From assembly GCA_903917505.1 (NCBI GenBank), contig CAIXAY010000240.1, forward strand, positions 1 to 5,891: a DNA stretch of 5,891 bases. Reading direction: 5' to 3'. The stretch is from an uncultured beta proteobacterium (GTDB taxonomy: Bacteria; Pseudomonadota; Gammaproteobacteria; Burkholderiales; Rhodocyclaceae). Positions 5,106 to 5,891 of the stretch are shown in pieces. Made by a program: the position numbers and the translations under genes. The notes under the pieces are model-generated. The model was not told the DNA's origin and made no database searches. It saw only the letters and a program-made list of their open reading frames with translations. Numbering within the stretch: the first letter of the stretch is position 1; each line of letters starts with the position of its first letter.

Positions 5106-5891
5106 ATGATCCATAGTATGACCGGTTATTCCGCCCGAACGGTCGATATTGACGGCGGCGCGCTGCATATCGAGCTAAAAAGCGTCAATTCGCGCTACCT
5201 CGACTTCCAGTTTCGCGTCAGCGAGGAGTTGCGCGCCGTTGAACCGGCGCTGCGCGAATTGTTCAGCGCCCGGCTGACGCGCGGCAAGCTCGAATGCCGG
5301 CTGACTTTTGCGGCGGCCGCGGCGCGCGCCCAGTCGCTTGCGCTCAACGCCGAATTGCTGGCGCGCCTGAAGGCTTTCGAGGCGCAGGTGCTGAGCGAGC
5401 TGCCGTTCGCCGCGCCGCTGGCGGTCAACGACGTGCTGCGCTGGCCGGGCATGTTCGGCGACGACACGCTCGATGTCGACGCCCTGCTGCCGGCCTGCCT
5501 GACCCTGGCCAAAGACGCCCTTGAAGACTTCAGCGCCAGCCGCTCGCGCGAAGGCGAAAAGCTCGCAACGGTGATTCTCGAGCGCGTCGCGCGCATGCGC
5601 GAACTGGTCACCGAAGTCACGCCGAGGATTCCGCAGGCGCAGGCGGCGTTCCAGGAAAAGCTCAAGCAGCGCCTGATCGAGGCGGTCGGCTCGGTCGATG
5701 ACGAACGCATTCGCCAGGAAGTCGCCGTGTTCGCCGTGCGCATCGACGTCGCCGAAGAACTGGCGCGCCTGTCGACCCACCTCGATGAAGTCGAGCGGGT
5801 GCTCAAGGCCGGCGGCACGGCCGGCAAGCGCCTCGATTTCCTGATGCAGGAACTCAACCGCGAAGCCAACACCCTGGGCTCCAAATCGGTC
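5106..5891 (+). CDS. yicC: YicC/YloC-family endoribonuclease (3' partial)
   Basis: The frame is open from ATG 5106 to the last base, giving 262 residues; E. coli YicC has 287, so about 25 C-terminal residues lie beyond the edge. The N-terminus MIHSMTGYSAR matches the family MIxSMTxY start. ELKSVNSRYLDFQFR (24-38), LEPALRE-type VEPALRELFSARLTRGKLEC (46-64), the central VNDVLRWPGM (107-116), and near the end RIDVAEELARLSTHLDEVE (212-230) with GKRLDFLMQELNREANTLGSKS (240-261) are the diagnostic blocks. The last contains the conserved acidic and basic residues of the DUF1732 domain. YicC proteins are cytosolic oligomeric endoribonucleases; E. coli YicC has been linked to decay of the small RNA RyhB together with PNPase. 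In E. coli yicC is divergent from rph; here the kinase and phosphatase genes lie between them. The usual betaproteobacterial continuation, gmk-rpoZ-spoT, would lie outside the window. Confidence 0.93.
   Translation, partial: MIHSMTGYSARTVDIDGGALHIELKSVNSRYLDFQFRVSEELRAVEPALRELFSARLTRGKLECRLTFAAAAARAQSLALNAELLARLKAFEAQVLSELPFAAPLAVNDVLRWPGMFGDDTLDVDALLPACLTLAKDALEDFSASRSREGEKLATVILERVARMRELVTEVTPRIPQAQAAFQEKLKQRLIEAVGSVDDERIRQEVAVFAVRIDVAEELARLSTHLDEVERVLKAGGTAGKRLDFLMQELNREANTLGSKSV

Noticed and set aside
4959..5168. A 69-residue minus-strand frame spanning the divergent promoter region
   Set aside because: It overlaps the starts of both yicC and the kinase, has no motif, and would cover the only regulatory space. 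An overlapping small protein cannot be excluded, but nothing supports it.
5175..5884. Minus-strand frames of 201 and 229 residues opposite yicC
   Set aside because: YicC on the plus strand matches its family from end to end. These frames are compositionally biased antisense translations, and one is Ser/Arg-rich throughout.
1..5891. A novel defence, mobile or secretion system
   Set aside because: I looked for transposases, integrases, toxin-antitoxin pairs, repeats of CRISPR type, tRNA attachment sites and abrupt composition changes, and saw none. All genes are core-chromosome families.

Overview
The window is a compact, GC-rich (clearly above 60% by eye) stretch of core bacterial chromosome. 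Gene content and protein sequences point to a betaproteobacterium. A group such as Rhodocyclales or Nitrosomonadales is my guess from the style of the HemW and kinase sequences, not something the window proves. Nearly every base is coding: seven protein genes are present, two of them cut by the window edges. I see no RNA gene, mobile element, CRISPR array or obvious sign of horizontal transfer.

Layout from left to right. Positions 1-564 (+) hold the C-terminal three quarters of a GlpR-type DeoR-family repressor; its DNA-binding end lies off the left edge. It converges on hemW, and the two genes share a palindromic CTAG as their stop codons. Positions 561-5026 on the minus strand form one tight five-gene run, read right to left: a Hanks-type serine/threonine protein kinase, a PP2C-type phosphatase, rph (RNase PH), rdgB (ITP/XTP pyrophosphatase) and hemW (radical SAM heme chaperone). 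Its junctions are a 4-base overlap (GTGA), an 8-base gap, a 4-base overlap (ATGA) and a 1-base overlap (TGATG), so it is almost certainly one transcript with translational coupling. A 79-base divergent intergenic region (5027-5105) carries a plausible sigma70-type promoter for the run, a perfect 6+6 inverted repeat and a 10-base tandem repeat. From 5106 the plus strand carries yicC (YicC/YloC endoribonuclease), cut by the right edge about 25 codons before its expected end.

How the genes may fit together. yicC and rph both act on RNA and are also divergent neighbours in Escherichia coli. Here a kinase/phosphatase pair sits between them and is co-transcribed with rph, rdgB and hemW. The notable features are this wiring of a reversible phosphorylation switch into an RNA-processing and nucleotide-sanitation operon, the non-canonical catalytic motifs of the kinase, and the Ser/Thr-rich tail of the phosphatase. 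Each protein belongs to a recognisable family. I recall similar kinase/phosphatase/rph neighbourhoods in other betaproteobacteria, so the arrangement is probably lineage-conserved rather than unique to this organism.
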